Shown piece by piece: positions 7,968 through 16,819 of a stretch of 42,466 nucleotides of DNA. This DNA comes from JBAZYZ01 sp041659085 (GTDB taxonomy: Bacteria > Patescibacteriota > Minisyncoccia > Phycocordibacterales > VMEP01). The stretch lies in NCBI GenBank assembly GCA_041659085.1, contig JBAZYZ010000004.1, forward strand, positions 1 through 42,466, read 5' to 3'. Within the stretch, counting starts at the first letter, position 1. Each line of letters begins with the position of its first letter. The position numbers and the translations under genes are program-made. The notes beneath the pieces were generated by a model. The model was given only the letters and a program-made list of their open reading frames with translations, was not told the origin of the DNA and did not search any database.

Positions 7968-9593
7968 ATGCTTAACATACCAGACAGCATCCTTGTCATG
8001 ACCGCGTTGTTCAATGCCGGGTTGGCGGTGTTTATACTTCGCGGAAATTTAAAGAACTACACGAATGTCTTTTTTGGGATATTCCTGTCCGCTCTTTCGT
8101 TTTGGGCTCTTGCCTTAACCGGTTTTCATACCACGATTTCTCATGATTTTACGCTTTATTCCGGCAAATTATCTTATGCCGCCGCTTTGATAATAGGGGC
8201 AAGTTTCTACCTTTTCTCGGTTGTTTTTCCGGGCGGGGTGAGGCCCGACAGGAAGACTTTGTTTATTGTTTGCTGTTTATCAGCCATATACATCAGCGCC
8301 CTTTTGACGGGACCGGTCTTTCTAATCCGGGAGACGGTGGTCAACTCGTGGGGGAACGGAGTAGTTCTGGGGGTGCCCGAATACATTATTTTTTTTCTGA
8401 TATTTTGTTTTTTCTTTGTGGGAGGTTTGGCGAGAATATGGCAAAAATATTTTAATGCGCAGGGAATTTCCAGAATACAATTGCTTGCCATCGGCTCGAG
8501 CGTTTCAATCGCGGGCGCGGCCGGCATTTATTACAACCTTATTTTAGCCTCTCCTTTTGTCGGAGATTTCCGTTACTTATGGACCGGGCCCTTGTTCACT
8601 TCGTTTATAGCGATTACGATAATGTATTCGGTGTTTCGCCTCCATCTTTTCAACTCCAAGGTTATAGTCACGGAGCTTCTCATATCGCTTCTTTGGATAT
8701 TCACCCTTCTGCGGACATTGCTGGCTTCCAATCTAAAGGAGCAAATACCGAATGGCGGTCTTTTTGTCTTGTCGCTTATTATCGGATCGTTGCTTGTCAG
8801 AAGCGTCAAAACGGAAGTTAAAACCAGGGAAAAAATGGAAGCCTTGGCAAAAGACCTGGCAAGAGCCAATGAGCAATTAAAAATTCTGGACAAGCAAAAG
8901 TCGGAATTCGTTTCAATCGCTTCACATCAATTACGCAGCCCGTTGACCGCCATAAAAGGCTACACCTCAATGCTCATGGAGGGTTCTTTCGGCGGTATAA
9001 CCCCGAAGGCCAAGGAAGCCATAAAGCGAACGAGCCAGTCAAGCGAACACCTGGTCGCGCTCGTGGAAGACCTGCTCAATGTTTCCCGCATTGAGTCAGG
9101 CAAAATGACCTACGATTTTGAGCCCGTTGATTTGAAGAAAGTGATAAAAGACACTATTGAAGCTCTTACGCCCAACATTAAAGAAAATAAGCTCAAGATA
9201 ACTTTCAACGCCGACGATAACGAGCGCTATGTCATATTGGCTGATGATGAAAAAATAAGGCAGGTCGCCTTAAATCTGATAGACAATTCGGTTAAATATA
9301 CTCCGAGCGGTTATATAAAGGTCCATCTTTCAAAAATTAAGGGGGCCAATAAAGTTTTGCTTACGGTCAAGGATAGCGGCGTTGGGGTGACCCCGGAGCT
9401 CAAAGACAGGCTGTTTGAAAAATTCAGTCGAGGGGATGAAAAAACCAAACTTCATGTGAACGGCACTGGGCTTGGTTTGTATGTCGCCAAAGAAATAATA
9501 AAAGCGCATAGGGGTAACATCTGGGTTGAATCTCCGGGGGAAGGCAAGGGCTCAACGTTTTTTGTGGAACTTGAGGCGGTAAGCGGCAAATAA
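7968..9593 (+). CDS. Membrane histidine kinase with 7TM-type sensor region
   Basis: This sensor kinase should autophosphorylate on His and pass phosphate to an unseen response regulator. Residues 1-280 hold about seven to eight hydrophobic segments (for example IIFFLIFCFFFVGGLA, about 140-155), like the N-terminal 7TM region of many kinases. A coiled linker (about 283-312) leads to the HisKA H-box SIASHQLRSPLTAIKG with His320. The HATPase domain has the N-box NLIDNSVKYTPSG (Asn440), DSGVG (469-473), FEKFSRG (F-box) and GTGLGLYVAKEII (499 on). The length is 541 residues. No SD and no response regulator are present in the window, so it is an orphan. It is divergent from the ketoacyl synthase-like gene across 170 bases. 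Confidence 0.93.
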   Translation: MLNIPDSILVMTALFNAGLAVFILRGNLKNYTNVFFGIFLSALSFWALALTGFHTTISHDFTLYSGKLSYAAALIIGASFYLFSVVFPGGVRPDRKTLFIVCCLSAIYISALLTGPVFLIRETVVNSWGNGVVLGVPEYIIFFLIFCFFFVGGLARIWQKYFNAQGISRIQLLAIGSSVSIAGAAGIYYNLILASPFVGDFRYLWTGPLFTSFIAITIMYSVFRLHLFNSKVIVTELLISLLWIFTLLRTLLASNLKEQIPNGGLFVLSLIIGSLLVRSVKTEVKTREKMEALAKDLARANEQLKILDKQKSEFVSIASHQLRSPLTAIKGYTSMLMEGSFGGITPKAKEAIKRTSQSSEHLVALVEDLLNVSRIESGKMTYDFEPVDLKKVIKDTIEALTPNIKENKLKITFNADDNERYVILADDEKIRQVALNLIDNSVKYTPSGYIKVHLSKIKGANKVLLTVKDSGVGVTPELKDRLFEKFSRGDEKTKLHVNGTGLGLYVAKEIIKAHRGNIWVESPGEGKGSTFFVELEAVSGK

Positions 9594-9633
9594 TCATGGT
9601 AGGCTTTATTAATGTTATTTGTTATAGTTTGTC

Positions 9634-9642
9634 TGTTATAAT
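9634..9642 (+). promoter_or_regulatory. Extended -10 promoter for frr
   Basis: TGTTATAAT is a perfect extended -10 element (TGnTATAAT), 15 bases before the frr ATG. The predicted transcript would start around 9649, leaving a leader of about 9 bases without an SD. No clear -35 is present. Confidence 0.7.
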
Positions 9643-9657
9643 TTAGCCGTTATTCTC

Positions 9658-10209
9658 ATGCCATACAATTTTCAAATATTCAAAGACGGGACCGGGAAAA
9701 TAGAGGAGTGGTTAAGCAAAGAATTTTCCCAGCTTCATACGGGCCAAGCCTCGCCGGCTCTTTTGGACGGTGTCTTCGTGGAGTCCTACGGTTCCAAAAT
9801 GGCCCTTACGCATGTTGCCTCCGTCTCCATAGAAGACGCGCGTACTCTACGTATCTCGCCCTGGGACAAGTCTCAGCTCAAAGAGATAGAAAGAGCCGTT
9901 GTTGCCGCCAATCTGGGTCTCGGCACTTCAGTAGACGATGCCGGCATGCGGGTGACGTTCCCGCCGCTTACCACCGAACGCAGAATGGATTTGGCCAAAG
10001 TTGTGCGGGCAAAGCTTGAGGAAGCCCGTATCCATGTCCGCACTGCCCGCGAGGACATCTGGAATGATATTCAGGCAAAAGAAAAAGAAGGGGCTATTAC
10101 GGAAGATGAAAAGTTCCGCTACAAAGACGAATTGCAGAAGCTTGTTGATGAAGCAAACGGAAAACTTGAGGAACTGACGGGAAAAAAGGAGAAGGAGCTT
10201 ATGAATTAA
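9658..10209 (+). CDS. frr: Ribosome recycling factor
   Basis: RRF splits post-termination ribosomes with EF-G. The 183 residues match the family length (185 in E. coli) and pattern: HTGQASPALLDGVFVESYG near the N-terminus, the hinge region SRTLRI-like DARTLRISPWD, FPPLTTERRMDLAKVVR, and a long C-terminal helix. One oddity is that the usual RTGRASP segment (Arg28 and Arg31 in E. coli) reads HTGQASP here (His27, Gln30). The two later arginines of the VRxxR stretch are kept. It opens the frr-rseP-proS group. The promoter is an extended -10 just upstream. Confidence 0.96.
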   Translation: MPYNFQIFKDGTGKIEEWLSKEFSQLHTGQASPALLDGVFVESYGSKMALTHVASVSIEDARTLRISPWDKSQLKEIERAVVAANLGLGTSVDDAGMRVTFPPLTTERRMDLAKVVRAKLEEARIHVRTAREDIWNDIQAKEKEGAITEDEKFRYKDELQKLVDEANGKLEELTGKKEKELMN

Positions 10210-10273
10210 CTTAAAAATCAGGACACTCCAAATTTCCCGGACCTCTTTTTTGTTCAAATTTAAAATTTAACCT

Positions 10274-11374
10274 ATGTCCATATTACTGTTTTTAATTATT
10301 CTCGTAGTCCTGATCGTTTCCCATGAGTTTGGGCACTTTATTGTTGCCAAGCTCGCGAAAATCCGCGTGGATGAATTTGCTTTCGGCTTCCCGCCAAGAC
10401 TGTGGAGCGTAAAAATGGGGGAGACTGAATACGCCATAAATGCTCTGCCTTTCGGCGGTTATGTAAAGATTTTTGGCGAAAACCCCGATGAAGAATCGCT
10501 CCGGGGGCCGGAACACGCGCGGAGCCTTGTCACTCAGCCCAAATGGATACAAGCCGCAGTAATTTCGGCGGGCGTGGTGTTCAATATACTTTTGGCTTGG
10601 CTGCTCCTGTCTCTTGGTTTTATGATAGGTTTTCCGACAGCCCTCGGCGGTTCTGATTTTGAAAAGTACGCCAAGGACACAGCGCTCACCATAACCAGTG
10701 TTATCCAAAAAGCTCCCGCCGATATTGCCGGACTAAAGCCCGGAGATAAGATAATCTCTGTCTCTTCGGGGAAAGAAATTTTGGCGGAAATTAATCCCGA
10801 GACGGTAAAATCTTTTATTGAAAACCACGGAGAAAAACCGATCGGTATTTCATACGCAAGAAATGAAAGCAGGCTTGAAACACTGATTACTCCCAGTACG
10901 GGTGTCATAGAAAACAAAGCGGCCATAGGCATATCAATGGATATGATTGGCATTGTGAGATTGCCGGTACATAAAGCTTTGTGGGAGGGGGCGAATAACA
11001 CCTACTTCTTGCTTGATGAAACAGCCCGCGGACTTTACGGAATGATAAGAAACGCGGTAATGGGACAGGGGAGCCTGGCGGGAGTTACAGGACCGGTAGG
11101 CATTGTGAAAATGGTTGGTGACGCGAGCTCGCTTGGCTTCATCTATCTGATAGGCTTCACGGCTCTAATATCCATAAATCTGGCTATCGTAAATCTTATT
11201 CCCATCCCGGCTCTTGATGGCGGGCGGCTTCTTTTCATAATAATTGAAGCGGTAAAAGGTTCTCCCATAAAACCTAAAGTTGCTAATGTCGTTAATGCGG
11301 CAGGCTTTGCCCTGCTCATGATTCTCATGGTTGTTGTTACGTATAACGACGTAGTCAGATTATTTATAAAATAA
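10274..11374 (+). CDS. rseP: Site-2 metalloprotease, RseP family (M50)
   Basis: These are intramembrane zinc proteases that cut membrane-anchored regulators or leftover signal peptides. The zinc site HEFGH lies in VSHEFGHFIVAKLAKI at the N-terminus, and the third ligand is in NLIPIPALDGGRLLF near the C-terminus. A single PDZ domain (TSVIQKAPADIAGLKPGDKI) lies between the transmembrane segments, and about four membrane spans are visible. The length of 366 residues fits the one-PDZ form. A TAAAAT (10261-10266) 7 bases before the ATG may be a -10. In many bacteria the order is frr-uppS-cdsA-dxr-rseP-proS; here the three lipid genes between are missing. Confidence 0.93.
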   Translation: MSILLFLIILVVLIVSHEFGHFIVAKLAKIRVDEFAFGFPPRLWSVKMGETEYAINALPFGGYVKIFGENPDEESLRGPEHARSLVTQPKWIQAAVISAGVVFNILLAWLLLSLGFMIGFPTALGGSDFEKYAKDTALTITSVIQKAPADIAGLKPGDKIISVSSGKEILAEINPETVKSFIENHGEKPIGISYARNESRLETLITPSTGVIENKAAIGISMDMIGIVRLPVHKALWEGANNTYFLLDETARGLYGMIRNAVMGQGSLAGVTGPVGIVKMVGDASSLGFIYLIGFTALISINLAIVNLIPIPALDGGRLLFIIIEAVKGSPIKPKVANVVNAAGFALLMILMVVVTYNDVVRLFIK

Positions 11375-11409
11375 TATAAAAGGCTTGCCTTTAAACTCAC
11401 TTCGTTCGT

Positions 11410-11462
11410 CCAGCTCTTCGCTGGCCGGAATAAATTGACGCAAGAATAGCCCGACCGGTCGG
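11410..11462. repeat. Small hairpin and 12-bp palindrome in the rseP-proS gap
   Basis: The 217-base gap after rseP holds AAAGGC-TT-GCCTTT (11379-11392), CCAGC-TCTTC-GCTGG (11410-11424) and the perfect 12-bp palindrome CCGACCGGTCGG (11451-11462). None has a T-tract directly after it. The palindrome has the form of a dimeric regulator site, but no regulator is indicated. Confidence 0.45.
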
Positions 11463-11579
11463 TATCGTTCGTGTTATTACCGGGTAGTGTTTTTGATATA
11501 AATAACGTATTTTGTCAATACTTTGGGGCAGCCTGTTTTTTGAATTTGAAAACTTTTTGGTCTTTTCTATTTTCTTGTG

Positions 11580-11585
11580 TAGAAT
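11580..11585 (+). promoter_or_regulatory. -10 box giving a probably leaderless proS mRNA
   Basis: TAGAAT ends 6 bases before the proS ATG, with a partial -35 (TTGGTC, 11557-11562) at 17-base spacing. Transcription would begin at or next to the start codon. Confidence 0.65.
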
Positions 11586-11591
11586 ACTCCT

Positions 11592-12845
11592 ATGTTGCAA
11601 TCTCAACTTTTTGCCAAAACCAGGAAGGAAATCCCAGCCGATGAGGTTTCCAAGAATGCCAAACTTTTGATAAGAGGTGGTTTTGTGGATAAGCTCCAGG
11701 CTGGCGTTTACACATACTTGCCGCTCGGACTCCGTGTGCTTAAAAAAATTGAAAATATAATCCGCGAGGAGATGAACGCAGCCGGCGGAGAAGAGCTTCT
11801 TATGCCGTCTCTTCACCCGAAAGAAAACTGGGAGAAGACAGGGCGATGGGATTCAATGGACGACCTGTATAAAGTTGCCGATTCAAGCGGCCGGGAGAAC
11901 GCGCTCGGTCCGACACATGAAGAGGTTGTTGTGCCTCTCGCCAAACAATTTATTTCTTCATATAAAAATCTGCCGGCGGCCGTTTACCAGTTCCAAAATA
12001 AATTTAGGATGGAACTTCGCGCCAAGTCGGGCATCTTGCGCGGACGCGAGTTTATAATGAAAGATTTGTATTCTTTCCACAAAGACGGGGATGACCTGAA
12101 GCGGTATTACGACGTGATGAAAACGTCGTATAAGACGATATTTAACCGCGTGGGCATAGGGGATAAGACTTATCTGACCTTTGCTTCGGGCGGCAGTTTC
12201 AGCAAATATTCCCACGAATTCCAGACTTTGACGCCAGCCGGAGAAGATACCGTCTATGTTTGCGACAAGTGTCATTTGGCGATAAACGAAGAAATAATCT
12301 CCGAGCAGAAGACTTGTCCCGATTGCGGTTCGGACAATTTGCGCGCAGAAAAAGCGGTTGAGGTAGGAAATATTTTTGAACTGAAAACAAAATACTCAAA
12401 ACCGTTTAACCTCACGTATAAAGATGAGTCAGGGTCGGAGCGAGACGTCATAATGGGCTGTTACGGAATAGGCCTGGGGAGACTTATGGGAACGGTAGTG
12501 GAAGTGTTATCGGACGAAAGCGGAATTATCTGGCCGGACTCCATTGCCCCGTTCCAGACGCACTTGCTCTTGCTTGCAGATGCCGAAGGAAAGGCAAAAG
12601 CGGAAGCGCAAAAACTGTATGAAGCTCTTACCAAACTGGGCGTTGAGGTCCTTTATGACGACCGCGAGGACAAAAGCGCCGGAGAAAAATTTGCCGACGC
12701 GGATTTGCTCGGCATACCGTATCGCGTAGTTGTTTCCGGCAAAAGCTTGGCATCGGGAGGGATAGAGGTAAAGCGGCGGAATGACACCACGGCAAAGATG
12801 AGTACGGCGGATGAATTTTTGCGGCTGCTTTCGGCGAAAAGCTAA
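11592..12845 (+). CDS. proS: Prolyl-tRNA synthetase, form without editing insertion
   Basis: This class II synthetase charges tRNA-Pro. Motif 1 lies around YTYLPLGLRVLKKIE, motif 2 around FRMELRAKSGILRGREFIMKD, and motif 3 is GCYGIGLGRLMG, followed by the anticodon-binding domain (HLLLLADAEGKAKAEAQKLYE). At 417 residues it is about 150 shorter than E. coli ProRS. The roughly 180-residue cis-editing INS domain between motifs 2 and 3 is replaced by a small ribbon with CDKC (Cys224/227) and CPDC (Cys242/245), probably zinc-binding. No SD precedes the ATG. mreB starts 11 bases after its stop. Confidence 0.95.
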   Translation: MLQSQLFAKTRKEIPADEVSKNAKLLIRGGFVDKLQAGVYTYLPLGLRVLKKIENIIREEMNAAGGEELLMPSLHPKENWEKTGRWDSMDDLYKVADSSGRENALGPTHEEVVVPLAKQFISSYKNLPAAVYQFQNKFRMELRAKSGILRGREFIMKDLYSFHKDGDDLKRYYDVMKTSYKTIFNRVGIGDKTYLTFASGGSFSKYSHEFQTLTPAGEDTVYVCDKCHLAINEEIISEQKTCPDCGSDNLRAEKAVEVGNIFELKTKYSKPFNLTYKDESGSERDVIMGCYGIGLGRLMGTVVEVLSDESGIIWPDSIAPFQTHLLLLADAEGKAKAEAQKLYEALTKLGVEVLYDDREDKSAGEKFADADLLGIPYRVVVSGKSLASGGIEVKRRNDTTAKMSTADEFLRLLSAKS

Positions 12846-12856
12846 AAAGAAAAAGA

Positions 12857-13906
12857 ATGATAAAAAGAATCTATAAATTAATTTCAAACGACATAGGCAT
12901 TGACCTCGGTACGGCCAACACGCTTGTTTATCTGAAGGGTTACGGCATTGTCATAAACGAACCGTCGGTGGTGGCGGTAAATCAAAAAACGGGGAAGGTC
13001 GTGGCTGTCGGAGCCGAAGCCAAGCAAATGCTGGGACGCACGCCGTCGCACATAAAGGCGGTTCGCCCGCTCGTGGACGGCGTTATTTCCGACTTTGAGG
13101 TTACGGAGGAGATGTTGGCGTATCTCATCAATAAAGCCAACCGCATGGTCAGCAAAATCGCCGGTCCGAGAGTGGTTATTGGCGTGCCGTCAGGTATCAC
13201 GAATGTGGAAACACGCGCTGTTTATGACGCTACCAGAAATGCCGGAGCAAGAGAGGTGCACATAGTTGAACAGCCTATGGCCGCCGCCATCGGCATACGC
13301 CTTCCGATTCAGGACCCGGTTGGTTCAATGGTTATTGATATCGGCGGCGGCACGACTGACATAGCTGTTATTTCTTTGGGCGGCATAGTCCGGTCAAAGA
13401 GCCTGAAAGTCGCCGGCGATAAAATGAATCAGGATATTATTTCGTATCTCCGCGATGAGTTCAAAATACTGATAGGCGAAAAGACTGCTGAAGAAGTCAA
13501 GATTGCAATAGGCTCAGCTTTTGAAGGCGACGAAACGGTGGAAGCTTCAATAAAAGGTCGTGATTTGGTGACGGGACTTCCCCGCGAAGTAATAGTGACG
13601 GATACCGATATACGGGAAGCAATAGCCCCGTCAGTCAATATTCTCACGGAAGCCGTCAAAGAAGTTCTCGAGACTACCCCGCCTGAGATTCTGTCAGACG
13701 TGATGAATCGGGGTATCGTTCTGGTCGGCGGCGGAGCTCTTCTAAACGGACTGGCGGTACTCCTCAATAAAAGTTTGAAAGTGCCTATTTATGTGGCTGA
13801 GGACCCGCTCTCAGCCGTAGCCCGCGGCGCCGGCATAGTACTGGAAGACCTGGAGGCCTACAGAGACATCATCATCGGAAATCAAGATGACTTACCTCCG
13901 AGATAA
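12857..13906 (+). CDS. mreB: Rod-shape actin homologue MreB
   Basis: MreB forms membrane-associated filaments that direct lateral wall growth. The 349 residues carry the phosphate-1 motif DIGIDLGTANTLVYL, phosphate-2 VIDIGGGTTDIAVISLGGI, and GIVLVGGGALLNGLAVLL (adenosine motif). It begins 11 bases after proS, with only an A-rich stretch before the ATG, and overlaps mreC by 20 bases, so the two are translationally coupled. With mreC, mreD and the PBP2 gene downstream it forms a complete elongasome set, which predicts a rod-like or at least elongating cell. Confidence 0.97.
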   Translation: MIKRIYKLISNDIGIDLGTANTLVYLKGYGIVINEPSVVAVNQKTGKVVAVGAEAKQMLGRTPSHIKAVRPLVDGVISDFEVTEEMLAYLINKANRMVSKIAGPRVVIGVPSGITNVETRAVYDATRNAGAREVHIVEQPMAAAIGIRLPIQDPVGSMVIDIGGGTTDIAVISLGGIVRSKSLKVAGDKMNQDIISYLRDEFKILIGEKTAEEVKIAIGSAFEGDETVEASIKGRDLVTGLPREVIVTDTDIREAIAPSVNILTEAVKEVLETTPPEILSDVMNRGIVLVGGGALLNGLAVLLNKSLKVPIYVAEDPLSAVARGAGIVLEDLEAYRDIIIGNQDDLPPR

Positions 13907-14675
13907 TGAAAAAAGGAAAAAAAGAAACAGGGTTTTTCTGCTGCTAATCGCGGTGGCTTTTTTGTTTTATTATCAGCATAAAATCATATCCTTTTTTTCG
14001 GATAAGACGGCGCTTGTGGCAAAGCCGGCGCTTGAAAGCGTTTCGGTGTTAAAAGAAAAAGCGTCAAATGGCATTTTATCGGTGTTTTTATCCAAGAGTT
14101 CTCTTGTGGCTCAAAATAACGGTTTGAAGAACGAACTTGATGAATCACGCGCCAAGCTTTTGGATTACAGCCGGTTGTTTGCGGAGAATTCGGAGCTAAA
14201 AACTTTGCTTGGGCGAAATGAGCAAGACAAGACGCTTTTGGCATCGGTTATTTCCAAGCCCAATCAATCGCCGTATGACACGATTATTGTTGATGTCGGG
14301 GAGAAAAACAGCGTATTTGCAGGCGCTCAAGTTCTTGCATACGGGGACATTATTATAGGTAAAATAAGCGAAGTGTCGAACGATACAAGCAAAGCCACCC
14401 TTTTTTCATCGCCAGGAGAAGAATATGAGGGAATGGTTCTTGGCAAAAATATCTCGCTTAAGCTCTTGGGTCGCGGCGGAGGCAATTTTATTTCAGAGTT
14501 TCCGCGGGGAGTGTTGATTGAACAAGGTGATCAGGTGTATTCGGTCGGTCTTTTGCCCCATCTTTTGGGGACGGTTCAAAATATTTCTTCTGACCCGCGC
14601 GACCCGTTCCAGACCGTCTTGGTCAGGGGTCCCATTAATATGGCTGAATTGCGTTTTGTGGAAATAATTCTATGA
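13887..14675 (+). CDS. mreC: Rod-shape protein MreC
   Basis: MreC is the bitopic scaffold that links MreB to the PBP2/RodA synthase. The sequence shows a basic start (NEKRKKRNR), one transmembrane segment (VFLLLIAVAFLFYY, about residues 15-28), a coiled coil (about 65-110), and the beta-rich MreC domain with VISKPNQSPYDTIIVDVGEKN and GDIIIGKISEV. The length of 262 residues is typical. The start at 13887 lies inside the end of mreB (20-base overlap), and no other in-frame Met comes before the transmembrane segment. mreD follows. Confidence 0.92.
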   Translation: MTYLRDNEKRKKRNRVFLLLIAVAFLFYYQHKIISFFSDKTALVAKPALESVSVLKEKASNGILSVFLSKSSLVAQNNGLKNELDESRAKLLDYSRLFAENSELKTLLGRNEQDKTLLASVISKPNQSPYDTIIVDVGEKNSVFAGAQVLAYGDIIIGKISEVSNDTSKATLFSSPGEEYEGMVLGKNISLKLLGRGGGNFISEFPRGVLIEQGDQVYSVGLLPHLLGTVQNISSDPRDPFQTVLVRGPINMAELRFVEIIL

Positions 14676-14760
14676 ATCCCGCAGTAATGTTATCAGCACT
14701 AAATAATAAATCTTGGCGAAATCGCTCCATGCCGGAGTAATGCCATTTTTCACTACCGGG

Positions 14761-15036
14761 ATGAACAAAAAAGCCGTATTTAGGATAATTTCATACTTTG
14801 TTCTGCTGGCGAGCATTTTATCCATGCCGTGGTGGTTGTCTCTTGTTTTAGTCGGAGCTTTTTTGTTTTATTTCAATAAATACTACGAAGCGGTTTTCTT
14901 CGCTCTTTTGTCGGATATTGTTTATGCCACCCCGGTTGCCAAACTGAATGGTTTTGTCCTCGTGTCTTTCAGCATTGTTTTCCTTCTTACTTTTCTGATT
15001 GAATTTTTGAAAAAACGCATGTCTTTTGATTTATAA
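14761..15036 (+). CDS. mreD: Small polytopic membrane protein, probable MreD
   Basis: This 91-residue protein is almost entirely hydrophobic, with about three to four membrane spans (ISYFVLLASILSMPW, LVLVGAFLFYF, FFALLSDIVYA, VSFSIVFLLTFLIEFL). The call rests mainly on its place between mreC and the PBP2 gene, where MreD is expected. The LLSDIVY-like segment agrees with the conserved xGxxxDxxx of MreD, but overall similarity is low and the protein is shorter than usual (about 160). The ATG at 14761 is preferred because it directly precedes the first span; earlier in-frame starts would add a polar stretch. Confidence 0.65.
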   Translation: MNKKAVFRIISYFVLLASILSMPWWLSLVLVGAFLFYFNKYYEAVFFALLSDIVYATPVAKLNGFVLVSFSIVFLLTFLIEFLKKRMSFDL

Positions 15037-15076
15037 TCAGCGCCGCGGCAGCAAGCGCGGAATTTAATTTATCCAT

Positions 15077-16747
15077 ATGGCCAGAAAATATAAAAACCCC
15101 GAAATAGATCCCGATCAAATATTTAGCGATTCGCTCAATATTCCCGGGTTTAATGAAGACCAATTTGAGGGCCGTATTGAGCGGCCCATATCCAAATATG
15201 TTGTTGTGTCGCTTGGCTTGTTTTTTCTTTTTATCGGTTTAATTTTCGGTTCGCGCGTCTGGACGCTTCAGGTTTTGCGGGGGAGCGATTACACCGAACT
15301 TTCTTTGAAAAATCATCTGCGCAATATTCCTATTTTTTCGGAAAGGGGAATAATATACGACCGAAACAATGTGGAGCTTGCTTGGAACACGGAAAACAAA
15401 GATACGAAGTTTTCCACGAGGTCTTATTTGAATGCGGACGGATTGGGACACACGCTTGGTTTTGTGAGTATGCCCAAGCTGGATCAGTCCGGCAAATTTT
15501 GGCAGACGGAATCAATCGGCAAGGACGGTGTGGAAAAATCCTATGACGATATTTTGAAGGGGAAAAACGGAACAAAAGTCGTAGAAACGGACGCCGCGGG
15601 AAACATAAAAAGTGAAAGTGTCATAGAGCCGCCGGAGCAGGGCAAAAACATAAACCTCACTATTGATTCGCGCATCAATCAAAGATTTTACAGCGCCATA
15701 GCGGGACTTGCCGGCAATGTCGGTTTTTCCGGCGGCGCCGGCGTTATTATGGACGTGAACACAGGCGAGATACTTTCTTTGGTGAGTTATCCCGAATACA
15801 GGTCTGAAGCGATGATGGCGGGCGGAGACGGCAAAACAATCAATTCGTACCTAAACGACAAACGCACGCCGTTTCTAAATCGCGCGGTTTCCGGCCTGTA
15901 TACCCCGGGCTCTATTGTTAAGCCGGTAATGGCTATGGCGGCGCTTTCGGAGGGGGTTATTGACCCGCTTAAGAAAATATTAAGCACAGGATCAATTTCT
16001 ATTCCAAATCCGTATAATCCGGAATTGCCTACGGTATTTAAGGACTGGAAAGCTCACGGTTGGGTTGACATGAGACATGCCATAGCTTTCTCTTCAGACG
16101 TTTATTTCTACGAAGTGGGCGGGGGTTATCAGGACCAAAAAGGTCTTGGTATCGCAAACATAGAAAAGTATGTCCGTTTATTCGGGCTTGGTCAAAAAAC
16201 CGGCATAGATTTGCCGTCGGAATCGGTTGGTACGATACCGAGCCCGGAATGGAAGGCCGAGAATTTCAACGGAGAAAAGTGGCTTGTCGGCAATACCTAT
16301 CATACGGCGATAGGGCAGTACGGCTTTCAGGCGACACCTGTTCAGATGGTTCGCGTTATTTCAGCCATAGCCAATAATGGAAACCTCGTTACACCTCGCA
16401 TAGTTAAAGACGGTTTAACAAAAAGCCAGCCCAAAAATGTCAATTTGAATCCGCAGAATTTTTCTATTGTGAAAGAGGGGATGAGACTCTCGGCAACCGA
16501 GGGTACCGGCTCGGGGTTGAATATTCCCGGTATTTCCATTGCGACAAAAACAGGTACGGCCGAACTGGGCGCGCGCAAAGATTATGTGAATTCCTGGGTA
16601 GTTGGGTTTTTCCCGTATGAAAACCCGAAATACGCTTTTGCTGTTGTAATGGAGCGCGGACCGGTCCGCAACCTGACGGGGGGAGTTTATGTGATGAGAC
16701 AGGTTTTGGAATGGATGATGAGAAATACACCGGAGTATCTGAAGTAA
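15077..16747 (+). CDS. mrdA: Penicillin-binding protein 2 (elongation transpeptidase)
   Basis: This class B PBP cross-links peptidoglycan during elongation. There is one N-terminal transmembrane anchor (about residues 43-60, VVVSLGLFFLFIGLIFG), a PBP dimer domain (SERGIIYDRNNVELAWNT), and a transpeptidase domain with the catalytic SIVK (Ser279, Lys282), SSD in AFSSDVYFYEVG (the SxN position, with Asp as often seen in PBP2), and KTGTAELG. The length is 556 residues. It closes the mreB-mreC-mreD group. The start has no SD. Confidence 0.94.
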   Translation: MARKYKNPEIDPDQIFSDSLNIPGFNEDQFEGRIERPISKYVVVSLGLFFLFIGLIFGSRVWTLQVLRGSDYTELSLKNHLRNIPIFSERGIIYDRNNVELAWNTENKDTKFSTRSYLNADGLGHTLGFVSMPKLDQSGKFWQTESIGKDGVEKSYDDILKGKNGTKVVETDAAGNIKSESVIEPPEQGKNINLTIDSRINQRFYSAIAGLAGNVGFSGGAGVIMDVNTGEILSLVSYPEYRSEAMMAGGDGKTINSYLNDKRTPFLNRAVSGLYTPGSIVKPVMAMAALSEGVIDPLKKILSTGSISIPNPYNPELPTVFKDWKAHGWVDMRHAIAFSSDVYFYEVGGGYQDQKGLGIANIEKYVRLFGLGQKTGIDLPSESVGTIPSPEWKAENFNGEKWLVGNTYHTAIGQYGFQATPVQMVRVISAIANNGNLVTPRIVKDGLTKSQPKNVNLNPQNFSIVKEGMRLSATEGTGSGLNIPGISIATKTGTAELGARKDYVNSWVVGFFPYENPKYAFAVVMERGPVRNLTGGVYVMRQVLEWMMRNTPEYLK

Positions 16748-16799
16748 TTTTAGAAAGTATAAAAGTATTTCAGTCAAGTATTTCTATTTATTCCAGAAA

Positions 16800-16808
16800 T
16801 GTTATACT
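16800..16808 (+). promoter_or_regulatory. Extended -10 promoter for greA
   Basis: TGTTATACT (TGnTATACT) ends 11 bases before the greA ATG at 16820, predicting a leader of about 5 bases. An upstream in-frame ATG (16799) overlaps this box and is unlikely to be used. Confidence 0.65.
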
Positions 16809-16819
16809 GCTCCTCACTT

